Source: Actinomadura chibensis NBRC 106107
GTDB lineage: Bacteria; Actinomycetota; Actinomycetes; Streptosporangiales; Streptosporangiaceae
DNA: 64,000 nt
NCBI RefSeq assembly: GCF_001552135.1
Contig: NZ_BCQP01000004.1
Location: 248,001-312,000 of the forward strand
Direction: 5' to 3'
The notes beneath the pieces are model-generated. The model was not told the origin of the DNA, did no database searches, and saw only the letters and a list, made by a program, of their open reading frames with translations. This document shows, piece after piece, positions 40,265 through 49,222 of the stretch. The stretch's first letter is position 1; each line of letters starts with the position of its first letter. Both the position numbers and the translations under genes were made by a program.

Positions 40265-41557
40265 TCAGATGAGCGTGACCGGGTGCCGTACGACGGCGCC
40301 GAACAGATAGCCGAGCGTGTTGTAGGGGACGGTCGCCGGCTGCGCCGCGCCGGTCTCGTCGGTGGCCCGGGCGAGCAGCTCGTACCGGCCGGGGCGCCGC
40401 GGGTGCCACGGGAACTCCCAGCGGACCCAGCCGCGCGGGTTCGGGTGCCGGTCGAGGGCGCGCGCGGGGCGCCACGTCCGGCCGCCGTCGTCGCTGACCT
40501 CGACGCGCCGCACCCGCCCGCCGCCCGACCAGGACCGGCCGTGCAGGACGTGCCGGCGCGCCGCCGGGAGCGTTCCGTCCCAGGGCAGCTCGAACGCGGA
40601 CTTGACGTTCATGCGGGTCAGCGGGGCCGTCCCGCCCTCGGGGTAGGCGGGGCCGAACAGGCGGTAGTAGCGCGTGTTCCACGGCGAGTAGAGCGGCGCG
40701 TCCGACACCTGGATGTCGCCGAGCCACTTGATGGACGCGATGCCCACCCACGACGGCACCACCAGGCGGACGGGGTGGCCGTGGTCGGGCGGCAGCGGGG
40801 CGCCGTTCATCTCGTAGGCGAGCAGGACGTCCTTCATCGCCTTCGCGACGGGAAGGGGGCGCCGCACCCGCCCGAGGTTCTCGCCCTTGTCCACGTAGTC
40901 AGCGTCCAACCCGCGGGGCATGATGTCCACGGCCGCGCGGGTAATACCTGCGCGCCGCAGCACCGCCGACAGCCGGACGCCGCGCCACCGCGCGACGCCG
41001 ACCGCCCCGAGCCTCCACGGCGTCCCCGAGACCTCCTGCCCCTGCTGGGACGCGTAGAAGCCGCGCCCGTTGCCCGTACATTCGATGAACGACGTGATGG
41101 TCTCGGAGGGGAATCCGAGGAGGTCGTCGTAGGAGAACACGATCGGACGGTCCTCGCCCGGCGACCCGGCCAGGCCGGTGCCCCACAGCTTGAGCCGCCA
41201 CGTACGCGCGTCGATCAGCGGTGTGGACACGTGGTTGCGGACGAAGAAGCGGTCGACGGGCGTGAGGTCGCCGATCCCGCGCATGGCCTCCCAGCGCGTC
41301 TCGGCGTTCGTGCCGTGCTCGATGAACAGCTCCGGCGGCAGCGGCTTGACGATCCCGGTCGCGGCCGCCGTGCTGAACGCCGCCGGGGCGGCGGCCGCCG
41401 GGGCGGCGCGCAGCGCGGCGGGCAGGGCGCCGCCGAACCCCGCGGTCAGCCCGGCCCCCGCCGACAGGCGCAGCAGCCCGCGCCGGGACGGGTCGCGCAC
41501 CCGCTCGTAGGTCGCCTCGTCGGTCAGGTCGGGATCGTTCCCGTCACCGGTTCGCAT
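40265..41557 (-). CDS. Tat-exported sulfite oxidase-like molybdoenzyme
   Basis: A 430-residue protein. A twin-arginine signal (SRRGLLRLSAGAGLTAG, about residues 21-37) leads to a sulfite oxidase fold: NHVSTPLID, SYDDLLGFPSETITSFIECTGNGR is the molybdopterin-Cys region (key Cys in FIECTGNGR), then GHPVRLVVPSWVG and a C-terminal Mo-co dimerisation domain (VRRVEVSDDGGRTW). No haem domain, so an external cytochrome is likely the acceptor. A TTGACT-17-GAGCAT promoter lies 7 bases before the ATG, which suggests a leaderless mRNA. The substrate may be sulfite. Confidence 0.87.
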   Translation of the reverse strand: MRTGDGNDPDLTDEATYERVRDPSRRGLLRLSAGAGLTAGFGGALPAALRAAPAAAAPAAFSTAAATGIVKPLPPELFIEHGTNAETRWEAMRGIGDLTPVDRFFVRNHVSTPLIDARTWRLKLWGTGLAGSPGEDRPIVFSYDDLLGFPSETITSFIECTGNGRGFYASQQGQEVSGTPWRLGAVGVARWRGVRLSAVLRRAGITRAAVDIMPRGLDADYVDKGENLGRVRRPLPVAKAMKDVLLAYEMNGAPLPPDHGHPVRLVVPSWVGIASIKWLGDIQVSDAPLYSPWNTRYYRLFGPAYPEGGTAPLTRMNVKSAFELPWDGTLPAARRHVLHGRSWSGGGRVRRVEVSDDGGRTWRPARALDRHPNPRGWVRWEFPWHPRRPGRYELLARATDETGAAQPATVPYNTLGYLFGAVVRHPVTLI

Positions 41558-41564
41558 GGCTCCA

Positions 41565-41593
41565 ATGCTCTGCGTCGCGACGGGTAAAGTCAA
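41565..41593 (-). promoter_or_regulatory. Promoter of the sulfite-oxidase operon
   Basis: On the minus strand TTGACT (41593-41588) is followed after 17 bases by GAGCAT (41570-41565), 7 bases before the ATG. It overlaps the palindrome at 41583-41600. Confidence 0.45.
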
Positions 41594-41600
41594 CTTTCCC
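41583..41600. promoter_or_regulatory. Palindromic operator candidate over the -35
   Basis: GGTAAAGTCAACTTTCCC: a 5-bp AAAGT/ACTTT palindrome with a CA centre, extended by further G:C pairs after one mismatch. It sits in the divergent region between the oxidase operon and the MoxR operon and covers the -35 of the former. Confidence 0.45.
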
Positions 41601-41687
41601 TACTTCTTTGCCATGCTTTTGCGCGAGGCGGGAACCGGCCGCGAAAACGCAAGGCCCGGCGGCGTTTCCGTGCCAAGCCGGGCTGAG

Positions 41688-41693
41688 TAGCCT
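41688..41693 (+). promoter_or_regulatory. -10-like hexamer 7 bases before the MoxR GTG
   Basis: TAGCCT followed by GAGAGCC and the GTG at 41701; fits a leaderless transcript. Confidence 0.4.
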
Positions 41694-41700
41694 GAGAGCC

Positions 41701-42599
<899 letters not shown>

Positions 42600-42603
<4 letters not shown>

Positions 42604-43739
42604 GCCGGATGCGGCGGGACGTCACCGAGACGATGGTCGGGTTCGCCCGGACGGTCCGCGCCGCGGGCGGCGCCGCCGATCCGGAGCGGGTGCAGGCGAT
42701 GCTGGCCGCGCTCGACCACCTCGACGTCCTCGACCCGAACGACGTGTACTGGGCCGGGCGGCTGACCCTGTGCGCCGACCCCGACGACCTCGCCCGCTAC
42801 GACCGCTGCTTCGCCGCGTACTTCTCCGGCGCGACCGTCCGGCCGGGACGCCGCCCGCCGCCCGTCGTCGTCCGGCGCATGGCGCTGCCCGACCCCGGCG
42901 CGGAGGGCGGCGAGGACGGCGACGGCGAGGTCAGGGCGGCCACGGCCAGCACGGTCGAGGTGCTCCGCGACCGCGACGTCGCGCGGCTGACGGCGGCCGA
43001 GCGCGCCGAGGTCGCGCGGCTGATCGCGGTGCTGGACGCGGGCGCCGAGCGCCGCAGGTCCCGCCGGTTCGCGCCCGCGTCCACCGGACGGCTCGACCCG
43101 GCGCGGACCGTCCGGGAGACGCTGCGGCGCGGCGGCGAGACGTCCCTGCTGCGCCGGCGCGCGCACCGCACGCGCCCGCGCCGCGTCGTCCTGATCGTCG
43201 ACGTCAGCGGGTCGATGAGCCCCTACGCCGACGCGCTGCTGCGGTTCGCGCACGCCGCCGCCCGCTCCGGCGGGCGCGGCGTCGAGGTGTTCAGCGTCGG
43301 CACGCGGCTGACCCGGCTGACCCGCGAGCTGCGGCACCGCGACCCGGACGCGGCGATGGCGGCGGCGTCGGCGGCCGTCCCGGACTGGAGCGGCGGCACC
43401 CGGCTCGGCGAGGAGCTGAAGGAGTTCCTCGACCGGTTCGGGCAGCGCGGCCTCGCCCGCGGCGCGGTCGTCGTGATCGCCTCGGACGGCTGGGAGCGCG
43501 GCGACGCGGCCCTGCTCGGCGAGCAGACGGCCCGGCTGCGGCGGCTCGCGCACCGGGTGGTGTGGGCGAACCCGCACAAGGCGCGGCCCGGGTACGAGCC
43601 GCTCACGGCGGGGATGGCGGCGGCGCTGCCGCACGTGGACGACTTCACGTCCGGGCACAGCCTCGCCGCGCTGGAGGAGCTGGCCCGCCTCGTCGCCGGA
43701 GGCCGGGACGCCGGGAAGGGGAGGAGCGCAGATGCGTGA
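42600..43739 (+). CDS. VWA domain protein (CoxE-like)
   Basis: A 379-residue protein with a C-terminal von Willebrand A domain; MIDAS residues are DVSGSMS (Asp201, Ser203, Ser205), a Thr in WSGGTRLGEEL and SDGWERGD. The N-terminal half is charged. This is the usual partner of MoxR ATPases (CoxE). Start set at the GTG that overlaps the MoxR stop; an in-frame ATG at 42609 is possible. Overlaps the next gene by 8 bases. Confidence 0.87.
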
Positions 43740-44856
43740 CGTGCTGGACGACATCGCCGCCTGGTACGCGGCGGGGGAGACGTTCGGGCTCGCGACCGTC
43801 GTGAACACCTTCCGCAGCGCGCCGCGCCCGCCCGGCGCGGCGATGGCGGTGTCGGCGGGCGGCGAGGTCGCGGGCAGCGTGTCCGGCGGCTGCGTGGAGG
43901 GCGCCGTCTACGACCTGGCGCAGGAGGTGCTGGCGAGCGGGCGGCCCGTCGTCCAGCGGTACGGGGTGAGCGACGACGACGCGTTCGCCGTCGGGCTGAC
44001 CTGCGGCGGCATCCTGGACGTGCTGGTCGAGCCGGTCGGCCCCGCGACGTTCCCGGAGTTCGCCGAGGTCGCCGCCGCGATCGAGGCGCGCGAGCCGGTC
44101 GCCGTCGCGACCGTCGTCGCCGGGCCGGGCGCGGTCGGCGCCCGCCGGGTGGTGTGGGCCGACCGCGCGTCCGGGTCGCTCGCCCCCGGCGAGCCGCACG
44201 CCGCCCGCCTGGACGCCGCCGTCGACGACGACGCGCGCGGCATGCTCGCCCAGGGCCTCACCGGCCAGCGGCACTACGGCCGGGAGGGGGAGCGGCGGCT
44301 GGACGAGCTGGCCGTCTTCGTCCACTCCTTCGCGCCGCCGCCCCGGCTGCTCGTGTTCGGCGCGATCGACTTCGCCGCCGCCGTCGCCCGGATCGGCAAG
44401 TTCCTCGGCTACCACGTGACGGTGTGCGACGCGCGCCCGGTGTTCGCGACGCCGAAGCGGTTCCCGGACGCCGACGAGGTCGTGGTCAAGTGGCCGCACA
44501 AGTTCCTGGAGGAGGCGGGCGGCGGCGTCGACGGGCGGACGGCGATCTGCGTCCTCACCCACGACCCGAAGTTCGACGTCCCGCTGCTGGAGGTGGCGCT
44601 GCGGACGGGCGCCGGGTACGTCGGCGCGATGGGGTCGCGGCGCACCCACGACGACCGGCTCGCCCGGCTCCGCGAGGCGGGGCTGACCGAGGCGGAGCTG
44701 TCCCGGCTGCGCTCGCCGATCGGGCTGGACCTCGGCGCCCGGACGCCGGAGGAGACCGCCGTGTCGATCGCGGCGGAGCTCGTCCAGCTCCGCTGGGGCG
44801 GCTCGGGACGGCCGCTCACCGACACCAGCGGCCGCATCCACGCCGACGCTCCCTGA
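43732..44856 (+). CDS. XdhC/CoxF-family molybdenum enzyme maturation protein
   Basis: A 374-residue protein with an N-terminal XdhC_CoxI domain ([47 protein letters not shown]) and a C-terminal Rossmann domain (GAIDFAAAVARIGKFLGY, GAMGSRRTH). XdhC binds molybdenum cofactor and helps sulfurate and insert it into xanthine-dehydrogenase-type enzymes. ATG with GGGGAGG upstream. Confidence 0.9.
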   Translation: MRDVLDDIAAWYAAGETFGLATVVNTFRSAPRPPGAAMAVSAGGEVAGSVSGGCVEGAVYDLAQEVLASGRPVVQRYGVSDDDAFAVGLTCGGILDVLVEPVGPATFPEFAEVAAAIEAREPVAVATVVAGPGAVGARRVVWADRASGSLAPGEPHAARLDAAVDDDARGMLAQGLTGQRHYGREGERRLDELAVFVHSFAPPPRLLVFGAIDFAAAVARIGKFLGYHVTVCDARPVFATPKRFPDADEVVVKWPHKFLEEAGGGVDGRTAICVLTHDPKFDVPLLEVALRTGAGYVGAMGSRRTHDDRLARLREAGLTEAELSRLRSPIGLDLGARTPEETAVSIAAELVQLRWGGSGRPLTDTSGRIHADAP

Positions 44857-44862
44857 GGGGAC

Positions 44863-44868
44863 TACCCT
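44863..44868 (+). promoter_or_regulatory. -10-like hexamer 7 bases before mocA-like gene
   Basis: TACCCT, then 7 bases to the ATG at 44876. Confidence 0.3.
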
Positions 44869-44875
44869 CGCGGGG

Positions 44876-45472
44876 ATGACGGTGCGCGTGGATTCCCCGG
44901 CGGGCCTGCTGCTCGCCGCGGGCGAGGGCAGTCGGCTCGGACGGCCGAAGGCCGCGCTCGAACTGGACGGCGAGCGGCTCGTCGACCGCGGCGTCCGGAT
45001 GCTGCGGGACGCGGGCTGCTCCCCGGTCCTCGTGGTGACCGGGGCGGAGCCGATCGAGGTGATCGGGGCGGTCGTCGTCCCGAACGCGGACTGGCGGGAC
45101 GGCATGGGCTCCTCGCTGCGCGCCGGGCTCGCCGCGCTGCCGCCCGGCTGCCCCGCCGTCGCGATCGCGCTGGTCGACCAGCCCCGCGTCACCGCCGAGG
45201 CGGTGCGGCGGCTGCTCGCCGCGCGCGAGGCGGGCGCGTCGATCGCGGTGGCGTCCTACGGGGGAGCGCCGCGCAACCCCGTCGTGCTGGGGGCCGAGCA
45301 CTTCGCCGCCGTGGCGGAGGCGGCGGTCGGGGACGTCGGGGCGCGCGGGTTCCTGCGCGCCCACCCGGAGCTGGTCACGGCCGTCCCGTGCGACGACGTC
45401 GCCGCGCCCGACGACATCGACACGCCCGAGGACCTCGCCGCGTTCACCCGCCGCCCGAACGGGCGGCGGTGA
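44876..45472 (+). CDS. MocA/MobA-like molybdenum cofactor nucleotidyltransferase
   Basis: A 198-residue NTP-transferase. LLAAGEGSRLGRPKAALELDG (in parts LLAAGEGSRLGRPK) is the nucleotide site, and RDGMGSSLRAGL and ALVDQPRV are typical of MocA, which makes molybdopterin cytosine dinucleotide for xanthine-dehydrogenase-type enzymes. Position behind XdhC supports MCD synthesis. The 3' end overlaps the convergent MarR gene by 29 bases. Confidence 0.87.
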   Translation: MTVRVDSPAGLLLAAGEGSRLGRPKAALELDGERLVDRGVRMLRDAGCSPVLVVTGAEPIEVIGAVVVPNADWRDGMGSSLRAGLAALPPGCPAVAIALVDQPRVTAEAVRRLLAAREAGASIAVASYGGAPRNPVVLGAEHFAAVAEAAVGDVGARGFLRAHPELVTAVPCDDVAAPDDIDTPEDLAAFTRRPNGRR

Positions 45473-45920
45473 CGGCGCGCTCGTAGGTGAGCAGCGTGTC
45501 GACGAACATCCTCCGCTGCGCCGGGGTCAGCGGCTCCAGCGCGGTCCGCCAGGCTCCGGCGCCCTGACCGAGCCACCCGTTGATCGCGGGCAGGTGCTCG
45601 GCGGCGACGCTGACGATGGTGCGGCGCCGGTCGGCCGGGTCCTCGCGGCGCTCCAGGATGCCCTGGCGGCTGAGGTCGCCGACCATCAGCGACACCGTCG
45701 CGGGCGCCACCTCCAGCCGCCCGGCCAGCGCGTTCACGGTCATCGGGCCGTCGAACAGCAGGTAGGCGAGCAGCGACAGGTGGCGCGGCGCGAGGTCGAA
45801 GGACGACAGCTCCGCCGGGACCTTGATCCGCTTGGCGGCCGACACCAGGCGCGGCATCAGCAGCAGCATCGTGCGGACGCCGTCGTCGACGTCCGGTCCG
45901 GCGCTCTCCTCGGTTGACAT
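45444..45920 (-). CDS. MarR-family transcriptional regulator
   Basis: A 158-residue winged-helix regulator: LSLLAYLLFDGPMTVNALAGRL, then the recognition helix PATVSLMVGDLSRQGILERR and the wing EDPADRRRTIVSV. It is divergent from the oxidoreductase-hemerythrin gene; the 88-base gap holds a strong palindrome, so it likely represses both genes and responds to a small ligand. Confidence 0.92.
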   Translation of the reverse strand: MSTEESAGPDVDDGVRTMLLLMPRLVSAAKRIKVPAELSSFDLAPRHLSLLAYLLFDGPMTVNALAGRLEVAPATVSLMVGDLSRQGILERREDPADRRRTIVSVAAEHLPAINGWLGQGAGAWRTALEPLTPAQRRMFVDTLLTYERAVTAARSGGG

Positions 45921-45956
45921 GGCTCCGCGTCCAAAATAGCTTTGTTTTCTTAAAGG

Positions 45957-45975
45957 CTTTGCTTGTAAAGCAAAG
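45957..45975. promoter_or_regulatory. MarR operator palindrome
   Basis: CTTTGCTTGTAAAGCAAAG has perfect 8-bp arms and a GTA centre. A second imperfect palindrome (AGCTTT..AAAGGCT, 45938-45958) overlaps it. This AT-rich island in a GC-rich genome between MarR and its divergent neighbour is the expected operator. Confidence 0.75.
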
Positions 45976-46008
45976 TGATCCGATCGCGTCCAGGATAGGA
46001 GACCCCGC

Positions 46009-46851
46009 ATGGCCGGACCCGGTGAGTCGGACCTGCTCGTCCTCGTCAGCACGGGCCGCAGGAGCGGACGGCGGCACCGCACGGAGCTCGCGTACCTCGC
46101 GGACGGGGACCGCCTGGCGGTCTTCGCGTCCAACGCGGGGAGCCCGCGGAACCCCGACTGGTACCAGAACGTGCGCGCCGACCCGCGCGTGGTCGTGGAG
46201 GCGGGCGGCGAGACCTTCGACGGCGTCGCGTTCCCGGTCGAGGGGGCCGAGCGGGACGAGCTGTTCGCCCGCCAGGCCGCCCGCCACCCCGCGTACTCCG
46301 AGTACCAGCGGATGACCGACCGCGTCATCCCGGTCGTGGAGATCCACCGCGGGTTCCTCGACGGGCGCGCCTGGGCCCTCGGGGAGGAGCTGGTGAAGAT
46401 CCACGACGGCCTGCGCGCGGACCTCGCCGCCCTGCGCGCCGGCGTCCGGGACTTCCGGCGCGGCGACGCCCCCGGCCTCGCCGCCCAGTTGAGGGAGCAC
46501 TGCGTCTCGGTGTGCGACGTCCTCGGGGCGCACCACGACAACGAGGAGGGGCGCGCGTTCCCCCGGCTGGAGCGCGAGTTCCCCGGCCTCGCCCCCGTCC
46601 TCGGCAGGCTGCGGCGCGAGCACGCCGTCGTCACCGCGAACCGGCGCGGGCTGGAGAAGCTCCTCGACGACCCGGCCTCGGCCGACCTCGCCCACGCCGG
46701 GGTGGAGCTCGACCGGATGGCCGCCGAGCTGGACGCGCACTTCGCCTACGAGGAGGAGCAGCTCCGCGCCCTCCTCAACGCCGTCGGCCCGCGCTGGCGG
46801 CCGAGCCACCGGCCGGGCGACGGCCCCGCGAACGGGCAGGGGGACGGCTAG
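46009..46851 (+). CDS. Deazaflavin-dependent nitroreductase-like / hemerythrin fusion
   Basis: A 280-residue two-domain protein. Residues 1-125 are a Ddn-type F420-dependent oxidoreductase domain (LLVLVSTGRRSGRRHRTEL, FASNAGSPRNPDWYQNVRADP). Residues 130-265 are a hemerythrin HHE domain: iron-type ligands appear in KIHDGL, LREHC, HHDNEEG, LRREH and DAHFAYEEEQL. The fusion joins a cofactor F420 reductase to a di-iron oxygen/NO/redox sensor. The first domain is shorter than a free Ddn protein. Controlled by the divergent MarR. Role in nitrosative or oxidative defence is inferred. Confidence 0.85.
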   Translation: MAGPGESDLLVLVSTGRRSGRRHRTELAYLADGDRLAVFASNAGSPRNPDWYQNVRADPRVVVEAGGETFDGVAFPVEGAERDELFARQAARHPAYSEYQRMTDRVIPVVEIHRGFLDGRAWALGEELVKIHDGLRADLAALRAGVRDFRRGDAPGLAAQLREHCVSVCDVLGAHHDNEEGRAFPRLEREFPGLAPVLGRLRREHAVVTANRRGLEKLLDDPASADLAHAGVELDRMAAELDAHFAYEEEQLRALLNAVGPRWRPSHRPGDGPANGQGDG

Positions 46852-48083
46852 GACGCGGGCAGGACGCTCTCGTCCAGCGCGCCGCAGTCGACCGCGCGGC
46901 GCAGCCGGGCCGTCAGCGCCCGGATGGTGGCGGGCTCGTCCAGGACGCCGCCCACGCCGCCCGCCGCCTGCTCGTGCCACGCCCGGACCCGTCCGATCAC
47001 GTCGTCCACCCCGGACAGGTGGAAGGCGTACACGGCGGCGTACCGGCTCGGCAGGTGCGCGGGGTGCAGGTCCCAGCCCTGGTAGAAGCCGTGCCGCAGC
47101 GAGTGCCTGACGTGCGCGGCGTGCGTCGCCCACGTCGCGTTGACCTCGTCGGGGCCGTCGTTGCGCGGGATGACGTTGGTGGAGCCGTCCGACAGCCGGA
47201 CGCCGGTGCCCGCGAACGACACCTGCATGACGTGCCGGGCGAAGTCGCAGGCCGGGTGGTCGAGCCGCTGCTCGTGCGGCGGCAGCCCGAGCGCGGCCGT
47301 GTAGTCGAACACGCCGAAGTGGGCGGCGGTGAGGCGGCCCGCGGCGGCCTCGGCGACGGCGCGCAGCGCGACGCGGCCGTCGCCGTCGAACAGCGCCTCG
47401 GGCGTCTCGACCTGCACCTCGAACCGCAGGATCCCGGACGGCAGCCCGAGCGCGGTCTCCAGCCGGTCGAGGTACTCGGCGAACAGCGCGACGTGCTCGG
47501 CCGCGACCACCTTCGGGAACGTGATGGTGAACCCGCCGGGCAGCCGCCCGAGCCGGTCGCGCAGCGCGGTGAGGAAGCCGTCGAGCGTCCGCATCGCGCG
47601 CTCGTGGCCGCCGTCGGCGAACGACTTGACCCGCACGCCCCAGTAGTGGGGGAGGCCCTTCACCTGGTACGCGGCGGCGACGGCCTCGACGACCTGCGCG
47701 ATGTGGCCGTCCTCCTCGGCGTCGGGGCGGACGCCGTAGCCGTCCTCGAAGTCGATCCGCACGTCCTCGACCGGCTCGGAGGAGAGCTTCGCCGCGACCC
47801 GCTCGCGGACCGGCCCGGCGATCTCCGGGTCCAGCCCGAACGCCGCGCCGAACGACCCCGCGCCCGGCGTGTGCGTGTTCAGCAGCCGCAGCGCCTCCGC
47901 GCCGAAGTCGGCGGGCGTCGACCGGGAGAACCGGTCGGCCGGGACGTACACCGTGTGCACCGGCTGCCGGCCCTCGGCGCCGCCGGGGAAGCGCTCGCCG
48001 TGCTCGTCGCGGACGGCGGCGATGCGCGCGGACAGGTCGTCGAACGAGGAGACGCTGAAGTTCACCCGGATATGATCCCCCAC
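46848..48083 (-). CDS. DUF6986 family, HpcH/HpaI aldolase-like protein
   Basis: A 411-residue protein with a TIM-barrel pattern close to HpcH/HpaI aldolases and citrate lyase beta: VEDVRIDFEDGYG, LRFEVQVETPEALF (metal Glu), HFGVFDYTAALG and YQGWDLHPAHLPSRY. These fit metal-dependent cleavage or condensation of CoA-thioesters or keto acids. Actinobacterial relatives sit near uric acid and purine genes, as here. GTG start. It overlaps the convergent fusion gene by 4 bases at the stop. Confidence 0.8.
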   Translation of the reverse strand: MGDHIRVNFSVSSFDDLSARIAAVRDEHGERFPGGAEGRQPVHTVYVPADRFSRSTPADFGAEALRLLNTHTPGAGSFGAAFGLDPEIAGPVRERVAAKLSSEPVEDVRIDFEDGYGVRPDAEEDGHIAQVVEAVAAAYQVKGLPHYWGVRVKSFADGGHERAMRTLDGFLTALRDRLGRLPGGFTITFPKVVAAEHVALFAEYLDRLETALGLPSGILRFEVQVETPEALFDGDGRVALRAVAEAAAGRLTAAHFGVFDYTAALGLPPHEQRLDHPACDFARHVMQVSFAGTGVRLSDGSTNVIPRNDGPDEVNATWATHAAHVRHSLRHGFYQGWDLHPAHLPSRYAAVYAFHLSGVDDVIGRVRAWHEQAAGGVGGVLDEPATIRALTARLRRAVDCGALDESVLPAS

Positions 48084-48093
48084 GCCGTGCCTG

Positions 48094-49032
48094 CTAGGGA
48101 ACCTGTTCCCCGCCCCTCCGCCCGTCCTCGGCGCCCTGGATCCCGAAGGCTCCGGTGAACTCGTCGCCCGGCCGCAGGCTCCGCACGCCCTCGCCGGTCG
48201 CGAACGCGTTCGGCGGGCACGTCATCGGCTCGACGCCGAGGCCACAGCGCGGGTCGGGGGCGTCGTCGCCGGTGTAGATCTCGATCCAGGGGTGCGCCTC
48301 GTCGACCCAGAGCCGGGCCGTCCGCCCGGCGCCGGACAGGACCACCCATGCCCGGCCCTCGCCGTCCCGGTTCAGCTCGGCGTAGGCGTTGTCGATCCGG
48401 CGGCCGTCGAGCAGCGGGCCGGTGCGCAGGTCGTACAGGGTGCCGGTCACGTCCTCGGACGGCCCGGACGGGATCTTCCGGTCGTCCACCGGGAGGTAGC
48501 GGTCGGCGAGGAGCGTCACCGCGCAGCCGTCGATCGGCTCGCCGACCGTGAGGTAGGGGTGCGCGCCGTGCCCGTACGGCGCCGTCACCGGGCCGGTGTT
48601 GCGGGCGGTGACCCGGACGGTCAGGCCGTCCGCCGCGTCCAGGGTGTACTCCGCCTCCAGGTCCAGCCGGAACGGGTACCCGGCCGACCCGAGCAGTCGG
48701 TACGCCAGCCGCACCCGGTCCGGGTCGTGCTCGGCCGCCCGCCACGGCGCCCAGCGGACGAGCCCGTGCAGCGCGCAGTCCCGCTCCGGCTCGGACACGT
48801 CGAGCTGGTGCGCCGCGCCCGCGAACTCGTACCGGCCCCGGTCCACCCGGTTCGGCCACGGGATCAGGAGCTGCCCGTACGCGGCCGGGGCGGGCTCGTC
48901 CGCGCCGTGCGGCAGGACCACCGGCCGCCCCTCGTGGGTCAGTTCCCGCAGGGCCGCGCCCGCCTCGGTGACGACGGCCTGGTAGGGCCCCGCGCTCAGC
49001 GCGTACTGCTCCCCGGTGATCGCTCCGCTCAT
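48094..49032 (-). CDS. Aldose 1-epimerase-like protein
   Basis: A 312-residue galactose-mutarotase fold protein. The catalytic His is in HGAHPYLTVG and the base Glu in GLGVEPMTCPPNAF; IPWPNRVDRGRYEF and CALHGLVRW are typical. It interconverts sugar anomers in known members. I chose the ATG of MSGAITGEQYALS; each 53/54-bp upstream repeat offers another ATGAGC start, but only this one leads into conserved sequence. Eleven bases downstream of this start-distal end lies the DUF6986 gene, so they form one operon. Confidence 0.85.
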   Translation of the reverse strand: MSGAITGEQYALSAGPYQAVVTEAGAALRELTHEGRPVVLPHGADEPAPAAYGQLLIPWPNRVDRGRYEFAGAAHQLDVSEPERDCALHGLVRWAPWRAAEHDPDRVRLAYRLLGSAGYPFRLDLEAEYTLDAADGLTVRVTARNTGPVTAPYGHGAHPYLTVGEPIDGCAVTLLADRYLPVDDRKIPSGPSEDVTGTLYDLRTGPLLDGRRIDNAYAELNRDGEGRAWVVLSGAGRTARLWVDEAHPWIEIYTGDDAPDPRCGLGVEPMTCPPNAFATGEGVRSLRPGDEFTGAFGIQGAEDGRRGGEQVP

Positions 49033-49194
49033 GCCCTGCCCCCGTGGGGGGCGACCCCCCACACCCCCCGGTTCGCTCCGCTCATGCCCTGCTCCCGTGG
49101 GGGGGCGACCCCCCACACCCCCCGGTTCGCTCCGCTCATGCCCTGCTCCCGTGGGGGGGCGACCCCCCACACCCCCCGGTTCGCTCCGCTCATG
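49021..49194 (-). repeat. Tandem 53/54-bp GC-rich hairpin repeats with embedded start codons
   Basis: Units start at 49021, 49074 and 49128, with a partial fourth at 49182 (spacing 53, 54, 54). Units 2 and 3 are identical. On the minus strand each begins ATGAGCGGAGC and contains GTGGGGGG-TCGC-CCCCCCAC, an 8-bp perfect hairpin (GCGA tetraloop on the plus strand). In one frame each unit would encode MSGANRGVWGVAPPREQG. The array fills the gap between the AllG-like and epimerase genes. Confidence 0.9.
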
Positions 49195-49222
49195 ATGGGG
49201 GCGCTACCCAGCGCAAACGCGG

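Noticed and set aside
49021..49194. CRISPR-like array
   Set aside because: Units are contiguous with no unique spacers and there are no cas genes.
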